A stretch of 64,000 nt of DNA, from the IMG/VR virus record IMGVR_UViG_3300028025_003146, positions 21,742 through 85,741 of that record, one strand, 5' to 3'. A model generated the notes under the pieces. It was not told where the DNA came from. It made no database searches and saw nothing but the letters and a program-made list of their open reading frames with translations. The position numbers and the translations under genes were made by a program. How positions within the stretch are numbered: the stretch's first letter is position 1; each line of letters begins with the position of its first letter. Shown here piece after piece: positions 27,942 through 37,891 of the stretch. Source of the stretch: a virus.

Positions 27942-28862
27942 TTAAGAACGTTGTGCTGAGTAGCCAGAACTTCTTCCTGGAACTCCCTTAGACTGCATTG
28001 ATCCTCCGCCTTCAAAGCCAGAATCTGTAGCGTAGTTAAATCTCCAAGATCTGTTATTTTGCTCTCCGTTATAGTTTCCAAGCATGTATTGCCATGCTTG
28101 TCCCATATCAAAATTTTCTTCACCACAATTTGTAATTGGCTTTCCAACAGTTCCTATATTTGTTTCAGTAGCAACACTAAATCTTCTTAAGTTGTTTCCA
28201 CCTGCATAGTTACCCTCATTACCTGCGTATAGAGTAGTTAACTTTGAAGAAATTCCTTTTTGTTGTCCGTGAACGCCATTGCAAGGTGATTGAGCTTGAG
28301 TTTCTGTTGCAAAAGTTAATTTAACACCATTATCATCTCCATAGTGAAAACCTTTTGTTTCATGATAAAAAGATGACATTGTTTGAGAGTTGGATCCAAA
28401 GCTTTTGCCAAGTGAACTCATCCAAGACTGTGTTGTGAAATTAAACTTCATAATTGCTGCTACACCTACTTCGCCTGGTGCACCATATGCGTACAGTTGC
28501 TCTTGATGCATAATTGTTCCTGCATTTCCTACTGCATATGGGGCGGAAGGACCAATAATTGATGTGTTTGTTCTCATATTGTAACGATTGGTTTGCGAGC
28601 TTGATCCTCCAACTGTATTATTGGCTTTAAGAAGATAGGCAAATGTATCATCACACATTCCACCAGGATATCCACTAGAGTTATTTAGCGGACTACCTAA
28701 ATCAATTGTTGTATCAGTTGAGTGTGTTACTTCGTTAACGCTTGTCCATGGCGAACTGTTTCTGTATCCAGCAAGCACGTAACCCTTTGTAATAACCTGT
28801 CTCAAAAGAAATGCTACGGGCCCACCTGAACCAGACATATATCTATTTTGCGGAAATGGCAT
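27942..28862 (-). CDS. Propeller-like virion protein
   Basis: 306 residues made of repeated blades of about 45-50 residues with the pattern x-NRYNMRTNT-, MKFNFTTQSW, KLTFATETQ, RRFSVATETNIGTV, WRFNYATDSG. Each ends in a strand then a T-E/T-D turn, as in kelch-type beta-propellers found in phage tails. It contains GSGGPVAFLLRQV near the start. It likely forms a receptor-contact or decoration subunit. Confidence 0.65.
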   Translation of the reverse strand: MPFPQNRYMSGSGGPVAFLLRQVITKGYVLAGYRNSSPWTSVNEVTHSTDTTIDLGSPLNNSSGYPGGMCDDTFAYLLKANNTVGGSSSQTNRYNMRTNTSIIGPSAPYAVGNAGTIMHQEQLYAYGAPGEVGVAAIMKFNFTTQSWMSSLGKSFGSNSQTMSSFYHETKGFHYGDDNGVKLTFATETQAQSPCNGVHGQQKGISSKLTTLYAGNEGNYAGGNNLRRFSVATETNIGTVGKPITNCGEENFDMGQAWQYMLGNYNGEQNNRSWRFNYATDSGFEGGGSMQSKGVPGRSSGYSAQRS

Positions 28863-29363
28863 TTAAACCTCCACAGTATATTTTAGTTTGACTGAAGCAA
28901 TTCCTAATGTGGGCCATGTGATATTAAATGGGTTTGTTTGTTCTGTAATATCTCTTAAAGATTTTCTATATGCAATAATCTTTTCTTGATCTGAATCTGA
29001 AAAAGAAGAAAATACATCTGGCATAACTAGGTAGTCTGTTGCGGTAATAGTGTTATCTCTATGATATTTTACTAGATTCCACTGATTTGCTATTACTTCT
29101 GCTTTTTCTTCATTCGATAAATCAATAAGCACATATGAGCCTTTAACTTTTTTACCAGCAAGGACTCTTTCAAAAGAAACTTTCTTTTTAGTTGGATCGA
29201 ATGATGGGGTTTCTGCTTCATCTTCACATATATACCAATTATCAAAGCCTTCAAGGTGTGATTCTAAAATTGGTGAAGGGAAATGTGTTGAAGGATACAT
29301 CTCTCTTAGCTGTTGCTCATTTACAATTTGAGTAATATGCTTATCTATAACTTGTGCGTACAT
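28863..29363 (-). CDS. Fibre assembly chaperone-like protein (copy 2)
   Basis: 166 residues, a paralogue of 18702-19157. It begins MYAQVIDKHITQIVNEQQLREMYPSTHFP and ends IIAYRKSLRDITEQTNPFNITWP. The helical YRKSLRDIT...WP segment resembles phage fibre-chaperone C-termini. It abuts the fibre module at 29363 with a shared base, implying a partnership with that cassette. Confidence 0.62.
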   Translation of the reverse strand: MYAQVIDKHITQIVNEQQLREMYPSTHFPSPILESHLEGFDNWYICEDEAETPSFDPTKKKVSFERVLAGKKVKGSYVLIDLSNEEKAEVIANQWNLVKYHRDNTITATDYLVMPDVFSSFSDSDQEKIIAYRKSLRDITEQTNPFNITWPTLGIASVKLKYTVEV

Positions 29364-29743
29364 TATCGTGAGTCCTTCATTGATATTGATCCTCGCCAGT
29401 TTGTTCCATTATCGTATGTAATAAATGTTATAACATCGATTCCTCCAGAAGTGAGGGCTGGAGCTGTAGCTCCTGGATATTTTGCATTTGCAAATGTTAT
29501 TGTGTATGCTCCTCCGCCAGTTAATTGTAGAGAAAAAGAAACAACTCCCGTTGTTGGGGTATTAATAATAGTAAATGTTGTTGCTGCTGTTACTGTGCAA
29601 GTAAAATCATTTGATAGAGATAAGTCTAAGTTTACTGCACCTGAACGAGACCCTAGGTCTAGTCTTCCAGTCTTATATGTATTAAGGGATCCAACTTGAT
29701 CTCCGATAACATCGCTTAATAGTGCCATTAGATTACTCTCCAT
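29363..29743 (-). CDS. Beta-rich fibre module (copy 2)
   Basis: 126 residues, paralogous to 19168-19614. It has RLDLGSRSGAVNLDLS, FTIINTPTTGVVSFSLQLTGGGAYTITFANAKYPG and DVITFITYDNGTNWRGSI. The start overlaps the preceding gene by 16 nt. The final 20 residues form the TYDNGT..RG turn typical of phage tail spike/fibre 'head' domains. Confidence 0.68.
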   Translation of the reverse strand: MESNLMALLSDVIGDQVGSLNTYKTGRLDLGSRSGAVNLDLSLSNDFTCTVTAATTFTIINTPTTGVVSFSLQLTGGGAYTITFANAKYPGATAPALTSGGIDVITFITYDNGTNWRGSISMKDSR

Positions 29744-30393
29744 CCTTGAGATGTATTTGAAAATACTAATTCTACAGCTTTGCTCTTTACGTTAAAAACT
29801 AGATCTTCCGCTATTCCAGCTATCAAGCTTCCGTTTCTTGCAACTGTAAAGTTAGTTGTTTGTGAAGTTCCAGCTGAGTCAACAATGATTACTGTGTCTC
29901 CAATTGAAGGTGCGGCTGGCAATGTTATTACAAGACCTGCTGCTGGTGTTATAAGAAGTCTATCTCCTCTAACTGCTGTATATGAAGCAGTTATATTTGT
30001 CCAAGTATTTGGAATCTTTCCTGCAACTAGTGAATTTAATCCTGTAACTGTTGAAGCAAGTGCGGAAATCTGTCCGCCTGCTGTACTTACATAGTTTTCA
30101 GTTGCATAGATTCTTGTTTCGTGATCAGCAACATCAGCTTCAACATCAGTAATTCTTTGTCCGTTAACTGAGCTGTTAATTGATGTAATAGCTGCGTCTC
30201 TTGCCGCATTAATAGCAGCAATTCTTTCAGTTGTAACTGTAAGAATATCGTTAACGCCCATAGATTTTGCTAATGTATCAAGTGCTGAGGCCAGCAAAAC
30301 TAGGTCGTTTGCATCTAAGGTTGTAGATGCAAGAGCGCTTACCTTTGTTTTAAATAGTTCAACCTGAGTTTGCAGTGTTGTATAATCTGGCAT
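29728..30393 (-). CDS. MPDY-type fibre stalk protein with C-terminal beta domain
   Basis: 221 residues. The N-terminal 50 residues match the 110-residue protein at 23407-23739. The centre is helical (ITDVEADVADHETRIYATENYVST), a likely trimeric coiled coil, and the end is strand-rich (GDRLLITPAAGLVITLPAAPSIGDTVIIVDSAG). That end is a beta domain common in tail spikes. It is the long version of the stalk in the second fibre cassette. Confidence 0.68.
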   Translation of the reverse strand: MPDYTTLQTQVELFKTKVSALASTTLDANDLVLLASALDTLAKSMGVNDILTVTTERIAAINAARDAAITSINSSVNGQRITDVEADVADHETRIYATENYVSTAGGQISALASTVTGLNSLVAGKIPNTWTNITASYTAVRGDRLLITPAAGLVITLPAAPSIGDTVIIVDSAGTSQTTNFTVARNGSLIAGIAEDLVFNVKSKAVELVFSNTSQGWRVI

Positions 30394-30401
30394 TTTTTCT
30401 C

Positions 30402-33400
30402 CTAAGCCTGAGCTTCAGTCCAGGAAATTCTAGCAAGAATGTTTGCAGCCCCTGAACCAAGATTTGTTGCTGTAACTGTTAAGATATCTGGTCCATTAGG
30501 GAATGATGGGTTTGTCTGAGACCCATTTCCGTTTAGAATTGAGTTTGAAAGGTCTCTAACTTTCTTAGCATCAAATGTAGTAACGGAGAAGTTAGTACCA
30601 CCTGCGTTTTCTGTGTAGAAAGCAAAGATACGATCTCCACCAGTAACGGTATTTGTAGGGGATGTAACTGGTGCTCCAGTACCTCTAACTCCTGTACCGT
30701 CGTGATAAATTACCTGTGCAAGAGAACCAGAACCAACTCTTACTGCTTCCCATTCTGCAGGGATTGCAATACCGTTCATAGTTGCTGGATTTAGAATTCC
30801 TTCAATCAAGAATTGTCCCTGTGAAAGAACTCCAACTGAGTCAAGCTTCATCTGCATACGGTTTGCTAGTTCACGCATTCCAAAGTTTCTTCCTAGACCA
30901 TTGTCTGCAGAAGGTGCCACTCTAATCGAAACGAGTGGACGAGGGGTTGGTGTGCTTCCGAATGTCTGTACTGCGGTACCGTTAGGGTTAATTGCAGAAA
31001 TTGCTTCATCTGCACCCGCTAAAGCAAAAGTAAATGATGTTGGTGCAACCGAAGTAATTAAGAATGTACCGTTGTATCGGCTTGATCCTGTAACTCTTGG
31101 TGATCCAGAAATTGACTGGAAGCCAATATTTGCATTAACCTTGCTGAAAGAGAATGTTGTAGGGCTTGGAACAAGTGAGATTGTATATGTTCCGTTAAAA
31201 ATGCTATCCATACCAGTAATAGTAACCTGCTGTCCAACTGAGTATAGATGTGCTGTACCAGTTGTCAGTGTTGCGATGTTATTGCTGATTTGTCTAAATG
31301 TTGGTGTAACAATATCATTTACACCTGATATGGTTACGTTTGTACCTGATGCTAGTGTGTGAGTACCTGATGTAGTCATTGTTGCCACACCTGATTGCGC
31401 CTGTCGGTTTGTTAGCGTAGCTGAAATTGTTCCAGATCCACCAACCTGCAAGTATCTCTGCATACCAGCAGTAAAGATAAACGACTTATCATCATTAAAT
31501 TTACCATCCATAATTACAGATGATCCCCAGTGTGACATAACTGGTGCACAGTTTTGAGAAATTGTTTGTACTGAAACTTGTGCTGTACCAGATCCGCCAG
31601 GAATTGTTGAGTCTGGAACAAAGTTTGATTGGATAGATGTTCCAAATAGATTCATTGGAACTCCTCCGTAAACTAGAGGTTGTGCGACTCTTCTTACAAT
31701 ATTAACTGCATGTGCTTGAATTGATGGATTATATGCACCAATTGATGTATATTCGCAAATCTCAAAATTAGCTCCATCTGCAATTCTTAGGTATCCTGTT
31801 GATGGCCAGAAGCTTACGTCATTGACATAGATTACTGTGTCTTGAGGGAATAGTGTGGATCCGCTTAGCCCTGATCCTCCTGCAATTAATTTTGCAGAGT
31901 TTAGAGGCTCATTAATTGTTTCATATCTTGCAGGAAGGTTTCCTGATCTCATATATGAAGCGGTATTAATATTATTCATTACCATCTTGTGACACCAGAT
32001 AATGTTACCGTCGGTGCCTCTTAATCCAAATCTAATTGAACCTGCTCCATACCAAGAGTAGTCAATAAATGTCATTTGCATCTTTGATATATCAAGGTCG
32101 TACCCTGTTGGTCCGTGTCCGTCTACAGTATCAATGTTCCAATCGTGTTGTGGAATCTTTTGAATCTGTGTCTTAAGATAAGGAGAACCACTAACACTTG
32201 GTCCTCTGTATGCTGGGGCAATGTTTAAAGAAGTATCATTGTTAATCTGAATAACTCTATAAGACTGTCCTCTAACTACAATTAGGTCTCCAACAAGTAG
32301 TTGCTTTCTAAATCTAGTATCCACTCCTGTGACTACATTTGAAAATTGTGTTACTGAGATCTTTCCAAATAGTTCTTTGTTTGAGAATCTTCTTACTGCA
32401 TACAATGTCCGTCCATCATACTCAAAATAGAATCCATTTTGATCATCATATAGTCCCGCTCTTGTTGCTGAGCCTTTCCACTGATATGCTGTTACGAATG
32501 CATTAACTCCACCTGGCAATTGATCGATTGCGCTAATTGCAGAAGTAAATGTCTTTTGTACAATAATTGTATTTGAATCTGTTACTGAGCTAATGGTGAA
32601 TAGGCCATTGAATGGGTTATATGCTCCCACTGTTTCAATTCCCTCAATTTTAATTGTTGCGCCAGCCTGTAGGTTGTGATCTTGCAAAACACGAATTGTG
32701 ATTGCATTTGATCCAATTGCTGTGCTTGATGCTGCAATATAAGATATATCAAATGAAGGGGTAAACTTTGTTCCTGTTGAAAACGTAATTGACTTACCTG
32801 ACTGATATCTAAAATATCTACGTGTCTGTCTAAGTGTTTGTGTTCCGCATACGTTATTTCCAGTCGTGAGAATAACTCCACCATCAAACGGTCTATGTTC
32901 TACGTAGCCCTCTGGCTTACAGAATAGACCAATTCCTGTGGTGTTTATTGCACCTACTGGAATTAATGACTGTGTCATGAATGAAAATGAATTTGGGGTT
33001 GTAACTCTGTCAATCAAGAAGCTTCCATTAATTGCGCTTCCTGATGGAGCTGAAATCAAAATTGGCGTTCCTGGATAAAGTCCATGTGGGTTTGTAGTAA
33101 CAACATCGATTCTTGAAAGACTTGCACCGTCTGATGTTGCTGCCCAAGAATTTAAGGCTCCAGTATTTCCGCCTGGAATGTGTGCATTATCAAAGATTCC
33201 TCCACCGTAAAGTGTTGTTAGGGTTCCATCTAGAACACTAGTCAAGTTTGGAACATTGCCCTTGGCAATAAATGAAAATGCTGTTGAGTCAACAATGGTA
33301 ATAAGAAAAGTACCATCTGTAAGAGGGCTTAGTGATTCGTTAACGCTTACTACGTCTCCGTTGTTTAATCCGTGTGGGGTTGCGGTTGTTACAACAATTC

Positions 33401-33899
33401 TAGATCTTGGTGATCCGCCTGATGAAATAATAGAAATTACATCTAGGGAGTTTCCGCCTGTATTTCTTGAAAAGAATGTTGGGTAGTTATTTTGAAGAGA
33501 AAGAGATTCCCATTTAGAACCCTGCACACCGTACTCAAAGTCAGTATCAATCAAAGACTCTGGATCAGATATTTTTAGCTTTCCTACTGCATCCAACTGG
33601 TCTGGTGAAGGCGTAAATGTCTCAGATGGCTCGTCAACCATAATTTGAAGCTTATCTGTTGACTGCATTGATGCTGTATTATACTCAAGAACTAAAGTTG
33701 TGTGAACATCATTTAGACTATCAGTTAAAGAGTAGCTTGCTAGACCTACCGCTGGGTCTGAAAAATTATAAATAATTTTATTTTGGGTGACGTTTGTGAT
33801 CAAAAGAAGATTTTGTCTTAGTACAAATCTTGGAATTGTAATCGTGGATGTTGCGGGGGAAAATATAATCCCTTGATCGTTAATTGCTCTTCTTGCCAT
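30402..33899 (-). CDS. Very large tail fibre with FCCH-like repeats
   Basis: 1165 residues. It contains several units of the form T-x-H-G-L-x-x-G-D-x-V...G-T-F-L-I..V-x-x-x-x-F-S-F (for example near residues 165-210, 262-312, 405-455 and 840-960), resembling the FCCH-type beta module seen in large phage fibre proteins. A receptor-type middle (500-720) and a C-terminal domain resembling a lectin sandwich follow. It is the largest protein after the tape measure, probably the main side or central fibre. Confidence 0.72.
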   Translation of the reverse strand: MARRAINDQGIIFSPATSTITIPRFVLRQNLLLITNVTQNKIIYNFSDPAVGLASYSLTDSLNDVHTTLVLEYNTASMQSTDKLQIMVDEPSETFTPSPDQLDAVGKLKISDPESLIDTDFEYGVQGSKWESLSLQNNYPTFFSRNTGGNSLDVISIISSGGSPRSRIVVTTATPHGLNNGDVVSVNESLSPLTDGTFLITIVDSTAFSFIAKGNVPNLTSVLDGTLTTLYGGGIFDNAHIPGGNTGALNSWAATSDGASLSRIDVVTTNPHGLYPGTPILISAPSGSAINGSFLIDRVTTPNSFSFMTQSLIPVGAINTTGIGLFCKPEGYVEHRPFDGGVILTTGNNVCGTQTLRQTRRYFRYQSGKSITFSTGTKFTPSFDISYIAASSTAIGSNAITIRVLQDHNLQAGATIKIEGIETVGAYNPFNGLFTISSVTDSNTIIVQKTFTSAISAIDQLPGGVNAFVTAYQWKGSATRAGLYDDQNGFYFEYDGRTLYAVRRFSNKELFGKISVTQFSNVVTGVDTRFRKQLLVGDLIVVRGQSYRVIQINNDTSLNIAPAYRGPSVSGSPYLKTQIQKIPQHDWNIDTVDGHGPTGYDLDISKMQMTFIDYSWYGAGSIRFGLRGTDGNIIWCHKMVMNNINTASYMRSGNLPARYETINEPLNSAKLIAGGSGLSGSTLFPQDTVIYVNDVSFWPSTGYLRIADGANFEICEYTSIGAYNPSIQAHAVNIVRRVAQPLVYGGVPMNLFGTSIQSNFVPDSTIPGGSGTAQVSVQTISQNCAPVMSHWGSSVIMDGKFNDDKSFIFTAGMQRYLQVGGSGTISATLTNRQAQSGVATMTTSGTHTLASGTNVTISGVNDIVTPTFRQISNNIATLTTGTAHLYSVGQQVTITGMDSIFNGTYTISLVPSPTTFSFSKVNANIGFQSISGSPRVTGSSRYNGTFLITSVAPTSFTFALAGADEAISAINPNGTAVQTFGSTPTPRPLVSIRVAPSADNGLGRNFGMRELANRMQMKLDSVGVLSQGQFLIEGILNPATMNGIAIPAEWEAVRVGSGSLAQVIYHDGTGVRGTGAPVTSPTNTVTGGDRIFAFYTENAGGTNFSVTTFDAKKVRDLSNSILNGNGSQTNPSFPNGPDILTVTATNLGSGAANILARISWTEAQA

Positions 33900-33914
33900 A
33901 TTGGTTAGTCTCCC

Positions 33915-34532
33915 TTAGAAAATAAAACTTGTTGCCATAATTGTACCATTTATCTGTGCCAAAGATGATGTTAGTGCATATTTTGGATAATAAATACCTA
34001 GATTAAGTAATGAATCTAATTCATAGGCTGAAACTCTTCTTTCAATATCTGCCACAACTACATCTCCAATTGGACCTGTCGGACCAACGGGTCCCTGGAC
34101 TCCTGCTGGACCCTGAATACCTTGTGGACCTCTTACGTTACCTTGTAAAACCCAAGTTGTTGTTGATGCGCTATAAACATAATACTCTCCAGTATTTAAA
34201 TTTATAAAGTTGTCGCCTTCAATTAAATTTGTTAGCCCTGCATTTTGTGGAACTGATTGAGCTGTATATGTCTTTGTTCCTCTTGTACCTGGAACACCTG
34301 CTGGGCCCGTAACTGATGCGCCCCGTGGAATTGAAAAGTTTAAAACAGCATTTGTTGCTGTGCCTGAATTTGTAACTGTTGCATTTAGGCCTGAAGCAAC
34401 CGATGTTACTGTACCTACAGATATAGCTGCTGCAGTTCCTGCTGGGCCTTGAGGGCCAGTAGCTCCCGTTGGGCCAGGTCGTGATCCTGCAACGACTACC
34501 CACTCAGTTCCGTTATAGCGTTTTAATGACAT
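33915..34532 (-). CDS. Collagen-like fibre protein
   Basis: 205 residues. Gly-X-Y tracts occur near residues 18-34 (GPTGATGPQGPAG), 73-84 and 130-152 (GPQGIQGPAGVQG), interrupted by short non-collagenous segments. The N-terminus (SLKRYNGTEWVVVAG) resembles the attachment end of fibres. Such triple-helical proteins form stalks on virions. The C-terminal 50 residues are helical and may trimerise it. Confidence 0.8.
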   Translation of the reverse strand: MSLKRYNGTEWVVVAGSRPGPTGATGPQGPAGTAAAISVGTVTSVASGLNATVTNSGTATNAVLNFSIPRGASVTGPAGVPGTRGTKTYTAQSVPQNAGLTNLIEGDNFINLNTGEYYVYSASTTTWVLQGNVRGPQGIQGPAGVQGPVGPTGPIGDVVVADIERRVSAYELDSLLNLGIYYPKYALTSSLAQINGTIMATSFIF

Positions 34533-34571
34533 ATTTGATTACCTCTCCACTATTATACAACATATCTTTTA

Positions 34572-36449
34572 TTAAACCCCAGCCCAAATCAGCGTTTCCG
34601 CATCAAAGGTTGGGAATATCTTTATCCATTGTCCTGCCGCTGCTACATATAAAGAAGCCTCTGAAGATATGTATGCTATCATTCCGCCGTGCAAAGATGC
34701 TGCTGGCAGGCTAGCAAAATTTGTTATTTGTGCAGCATTATTTTTAAATAAATCAGAGTAAGTTATTTCTCCTTCTTCTGTTGTTAAGTCTAGCCAAAAT
34801 TCTGTTTGTGCTGGATTAGGTGGAGTTGTTGAAGATAAAATTGATTGACCACTTGTATCGTCAAGATCTACCCAGAAATCTCCTTCAATTGCAGTATACG
34901 TAGGTGGCTCTTCATCTGAATAAATTAAAGGAAGTTCTGGCTCATCTGTATCAATCCACAGCGTGTCCATCCCATATGTTCCTTCAGCTGGAGGATTAGG
35001 TCCAGCAAATACAAATTCAGTAGAGCCTGCGTCATCGTCAACATCTATCCAAAGATCTCCTGTTGATGTTGCACCTGCTGGGGGTGAAATTAAACCAACA
35101 AAAAATGTGCTTGGTGGCAAAGATGTATCTGTTGGAATTAGTGTTAGTCCACCGCCTCCGCCTGAGCCTTGAATATCTTGCCAAAGTAGTCCGTCCCAGA
35201 CCTTTAGTTTGTCTAGTGGCTTATTGTAATAGATTTGTCCGTGTACTGGAGTTAGTGGAGCGGCATCAAGTCCAATAATAATTCCATTATTAAAAGTATT
35301 TTTAGATGTCCATGTATTTGTTGTAGATTGAGATAGGTTTGTTGTTACATTTTCCCAAGCCGAGTTTAAAGCATTCCATACCTTTAGAGCACCTATTGTT
35401 CCGCTTCTTGCTTCATCCGTATCAAACCAGAATTGACCATCTATTGGAGAAGTGGGTGCATTAGAGGACATCTTTGCAGTAGAAGGGGGAATATAGGCTT
35501 CTAGAATCATCTTGTTAGATTCATCATCGTAGGTTACAGAAATATTAGGATTTGTTCCATGAGTAAACAATGGTCCGATTGCATCTTGAACTTGTTCTTG
35601 GGTTAATTGAGCTACTGCTACAAAGTTAATCTTGCCTGTGACATCATCATATGTTGCCGTTAAATTTGTATGAGTTCCAGAGGTTATAAGGCCTGCGGCT
35701 ACATCCTGAATTTTCTCGTCTATATCTAATTGAGATAGTGGAACTTTTCCAAGTCCATCAAGTTGTGCAATTCCATCTGCTTGGCCTACTTCTGATACAG
35801 GAACATATTTTGTATCGCTTGTATTTCCAAGGGCAGCAATTGCTGCATCAGTATATGACTTTGATGAGGCTAAAGCTGTGGCTATAGCTGTTGTTATAGT
35901 TGTTGAAAAATTAGGATCGTCATTTATTGCTGCCGCTATTTCATTTAGGGTATTTAGCAGTGCTGGAGAGGTATCAACTAAATTTGAAATTGCTTGATTT
36001 ACGTATGCTTGGCTTGCTATTGTATTTGTATTTACAGATAAGGTTATTGTTTTTGCTACGCTATCGTAGACCTTGTCTATTCCGCCTGTAGCAACAATTG
36101 CCGTTGCAATTGCAGCAATTGCTTCTTCATTATCGTATGTAGCTGTTAAGTTTATTTTTCTGGCCACATCGTCGTAAGCAACAGTTATATTTGTATGCGT
36201 TCCAGTGGTTAGCAGGTCTCCAACTAGATCCTCTACCTCTTCGGTATCAAGAATGTTGGTTTCTAGGGTTCGAACTTTAAAGTCTAGGGAGTTAGGGTTT
36301 GTGTCATTGGTTTTTCCAACTTTTGTCTCAAGGGCCTCAATAGCATCATTTGCGTCTGCATGCTGTTTAGCATGTGGGACAGCTAAAACCGAGTCAGTCG
36401 GCTGTGGGTTAACTAGAACGTCTAGGTCTGCTGGAAAATTTGTTGCCAT
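34572..36449 (-). CDS. Repetitive tail fibre protein
   Basis: 625 residues. The N-terminus (LDVLVNPQPTDSVLAVPHAKQHADANDAIEALE) is the attachment segment. Residues 75-310 contain fibre repeats (GTHTNITVAYDDVARKINL three times; ALLNTLNEIAAAINDDPNF, also present in the protein at 39247). The C-terminal third has four to five copies of a G-D-L-W-I-D-x-D-D unit with Pro-rich linkers. The repeats suggest a trimeric shaft that can vary in length by recombination. Confidence 0.78.
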   Translation of the reverse strand: MATNFPADLDVLVNPQPTDSVLAVPHAKQHADANDAIEALETKVGKTNDTNPNSLDFKVRTLETNILDTEEVEDLVGDLLTTGTHTNITVAYDDVARKINLTATYDNEEAIAAIATAIVATGGIDKVYDSVAKTITLSVNTNTIASQAYVNQAISNLVDTSPALLNTLNEIAAAINDDPNFSTTITTAIATALASSKSYTDAAIAALGNTSDTKYVPVSEVGQADGIAQLDGLGKVPLSQLDIDEKIQDVAAGLITSGTHTNLTATYDDVTGKINFVAVAQLTQEQVQDAIGPLFTHGTNPNISVTYDDESNKMILEAYIPPSTAKMSSNAPTSPIDGQFWFDTDEARSGTIGALKVWNALNSAWENVTTNLSQSTTNTWTSKNTFNNGIIIGLDAAPLTPVHGQIYYNKPLDKLKVWDGLLWQDIQGSGGGGGLTLIPTDTSLPPSTFFVGLISPPAGATSTGDLWIDVDDDAGSTEFVFAGPNPPAEGTYGMDTLWIDTDEPELPLIYSDEEPPTYTAIEGDFWVDLDDTSGQSILSSTTPPNPAQTEFWLDLTTEEGEITYSDLFKNNAAQITNFASLPAASLHGGMIAYISSEASLYVAAAGQWIKIFPTFDAETLIWAGV

Positions 36450-36494
36450 ATGGTTGCACCTCTTTCCTTATTATACCCTAAAGCTTATTAAGTT

Positions 36495-36722
36495 TTACCA
36501 CTTACCTAGGGGGCATGTAGCCTTCTCAAGCTTTGTTTTTAAGTGCATTAAGCATCCACACTTTTTGCATTGCTTGGTGAGGGATATAAGTTCTGGACAA
36601 AACTTGCATATCTCATATCTTCTGTCAGCCTCTTCCTCTGTGGCGTATTCAGTTTTTGGATTTAAAAAATCCCAGGGCCTTACTTCTCTTTTGGTAAGAT
36701 CTGTGTTTTCTATATCTGACAT
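36495..36722 (-). CDS. Small zinc-ribbon protein
   Basis: 75 residues. CKFCPELISLTKQCKKCG and a final CPLGKW give five Cys in two CxxC pairs plus one, with a basic tail. This is a widespread short phage zinc-ribbon family (DUF6171-like). The role is unknown, though it often travels with glycan- or fibre-modifying genes. The N-terminal half is acidic and helical. Confidence 0.7.
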   Translation of the reverse strand: MSDIENTDLTKREVRPWDFLNPKTEYATEEEADRRYEICKFCPELISLTKQCKKCGCLMHLKTKLEKATCPLGKW

Positions 36723-36762
36723 TTTATCCCCTATGCCTTTAATTATACCAAAAGACTTATTT

Positions 36763-37359
36763 TTAACATAGAGGTATCCATTTTTCTAAGTACTGTCCCT
36801 TTAATTCAGAGACTGGAAGAACCTGTATGCTTAGATATTTAAAATAGTCTAGATAAACAATCTTATTTCCCGCCTCAGAAATTATAATATCTCCTAGGCT
36901 TAAAGCAAGAGGGGTTTCATTAATCTTTATGTTAGAAACAGAATCTTCTAGGCATAGTATTCCAAACAAAGCTGGCTTGCTTGCGCTAGACTGATCGTGC
37001 CAAAAATCAGTGGGTGGCGATTCTAATAGATCACAGGAAAGATAATATCTATTGGTATCGTAGCTTAAGTTAAACTTATTACAGGATTCTTTTACTGCCC
37101 CTACAACATCTTTAAATATCTTATTAACTTGAATATCTGGAAAAGATAAAACGTTTTTGTTTTTATTTGGAAATACCTCTTGTGGTTTTTGTGTCATTCC
37201 TAAAATGCCAGCAACAGGAAATTGATATACAAGATCTTTCTTGTTTAATTCTGAGTAAAACTTTTCATATACCCCAGCAGCCTCTGTGTGGCCTACATGT
37301 ATCAGTGTTTGTTTATTAGATCTGTATAGCAATCTTTCGTTACGACTCAATTTTACCAC
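36763..37359 (-). CDS. Hypothetical jelly-roll-like protein
   Basis: 198 residues from GTG 37359, chosen because AGAAAGG lies just upstream and an earlier ATG would overlap the GNAT-like gene by 80 nt. The sequence is strand-rich, with DFWHDQSSASKPALFGILCLED and LSLGDIIISEAGNKIVYLDYFKYLSIQVLP, the fold pattern of 2-oxoglutarate dioxygenases. However, the HxD and distal His/Arg are not evident, so no catalytic call is made. It overlaps the upstream gene by 20 nt. Confidence 0.55.
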   Translation of the reverse strand: MVKLSRNERLLYRSNKQTLIHVGHTEAAGVYEKFYSELNKKDLVYQFPVAGILGMTQKPQEVFPNKNKNVLSFPDIQVNKIFKDVVGAVKESCNKFNLSYDTNRYYLSCDLLESPPTDFWHDQSSASKPALFGILCLEDSVSNIKINETPLALSLGDIIISEAGNKIVYLDYFKYLSIQVLPVSELKGQYLEKWIPLC

Positions 37360-37891
37360 CAGGCCTTTCTTTAACCCAAACAAACGGGTAAACAGGATCT
37401 CTTGGTGGCAGAATGTCATCTACAGAAATATCAGACAATAATTCTTCTGGCTTCCTTGAAGGAATATATTCTCCGCCTGATCCATAAGCTCCAATTATTC
37501 CCTTTTGTGTTTTTAGGCTACTATCTGTAGTTGTCTCTACTATTATATCAAAAAGCTCGTACATAAGGGTTCTTAATATAGGACCACTAACTGCTAAAAG
37601 CCCCCTTTTTCTATAAACTGGATTTATGTAAACTCTGTCTACGGTTCCGTCATAATCCACAAGCAGATACATGTCTGGATAATTTTTTACAACACAACTT
37701 GAAACTATAACAGCTCCTTCTGCGTGATCGTTATTAAAATAAAACTGACACACCCATTTTGTTTGTAACAAAGATACTTCTGTTATCTGAAGCCACCACC
37801 CCGCAAGCTCTTTAGGCCAGGCTGAAAATACAGGCACTATCTTTTCATTAATTTTTTTCAGACTTATAATATTATATTGCGAAGGAATCAT
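37340..37891 (-). CDS. GNAT-like acetyltransferase
   Basis: 183 residues. VDRVYINPVYRKRGLLAVSGPILRTLMYE fits motif A of GNAT enzymes (strand, then R-x-x-G and an alpha helix). The preceding strands (CQFYFNNDHAEGAVIVSS, DMYLLVDYDG) complete the usual core. The acyl substrate could be a virion protein or glycan. It overlaps the Hint-domain gene by 20 nt, so it is probably co-expressed with that surface protein. Confidence 0.5.
   Translation of the reverse strand: MIPSQYNIISLKKINEKIVPVFSAWPKELAGWWLQITEVSLLQTKWVCQFYFNNDHAEGAVIVSSCVVKNYPDMYLLVDYDGTVDRVYINPVYRKRGLLAVSGPILRTLMYELFDIIVETTTDSSLKTQKGIIGAYGSGGEYIPSRKPEELLSDISVDDILPPRDPVYPFVWVKERPGGKIES

Noticed and set aside
36763-37359. 2-oxoglutarate/Fe dioxygenase call
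   Set aside because: The strand pattern is suggestive, but the HxD and distal His/Arg cannot be found, so no enzymatic name was given.
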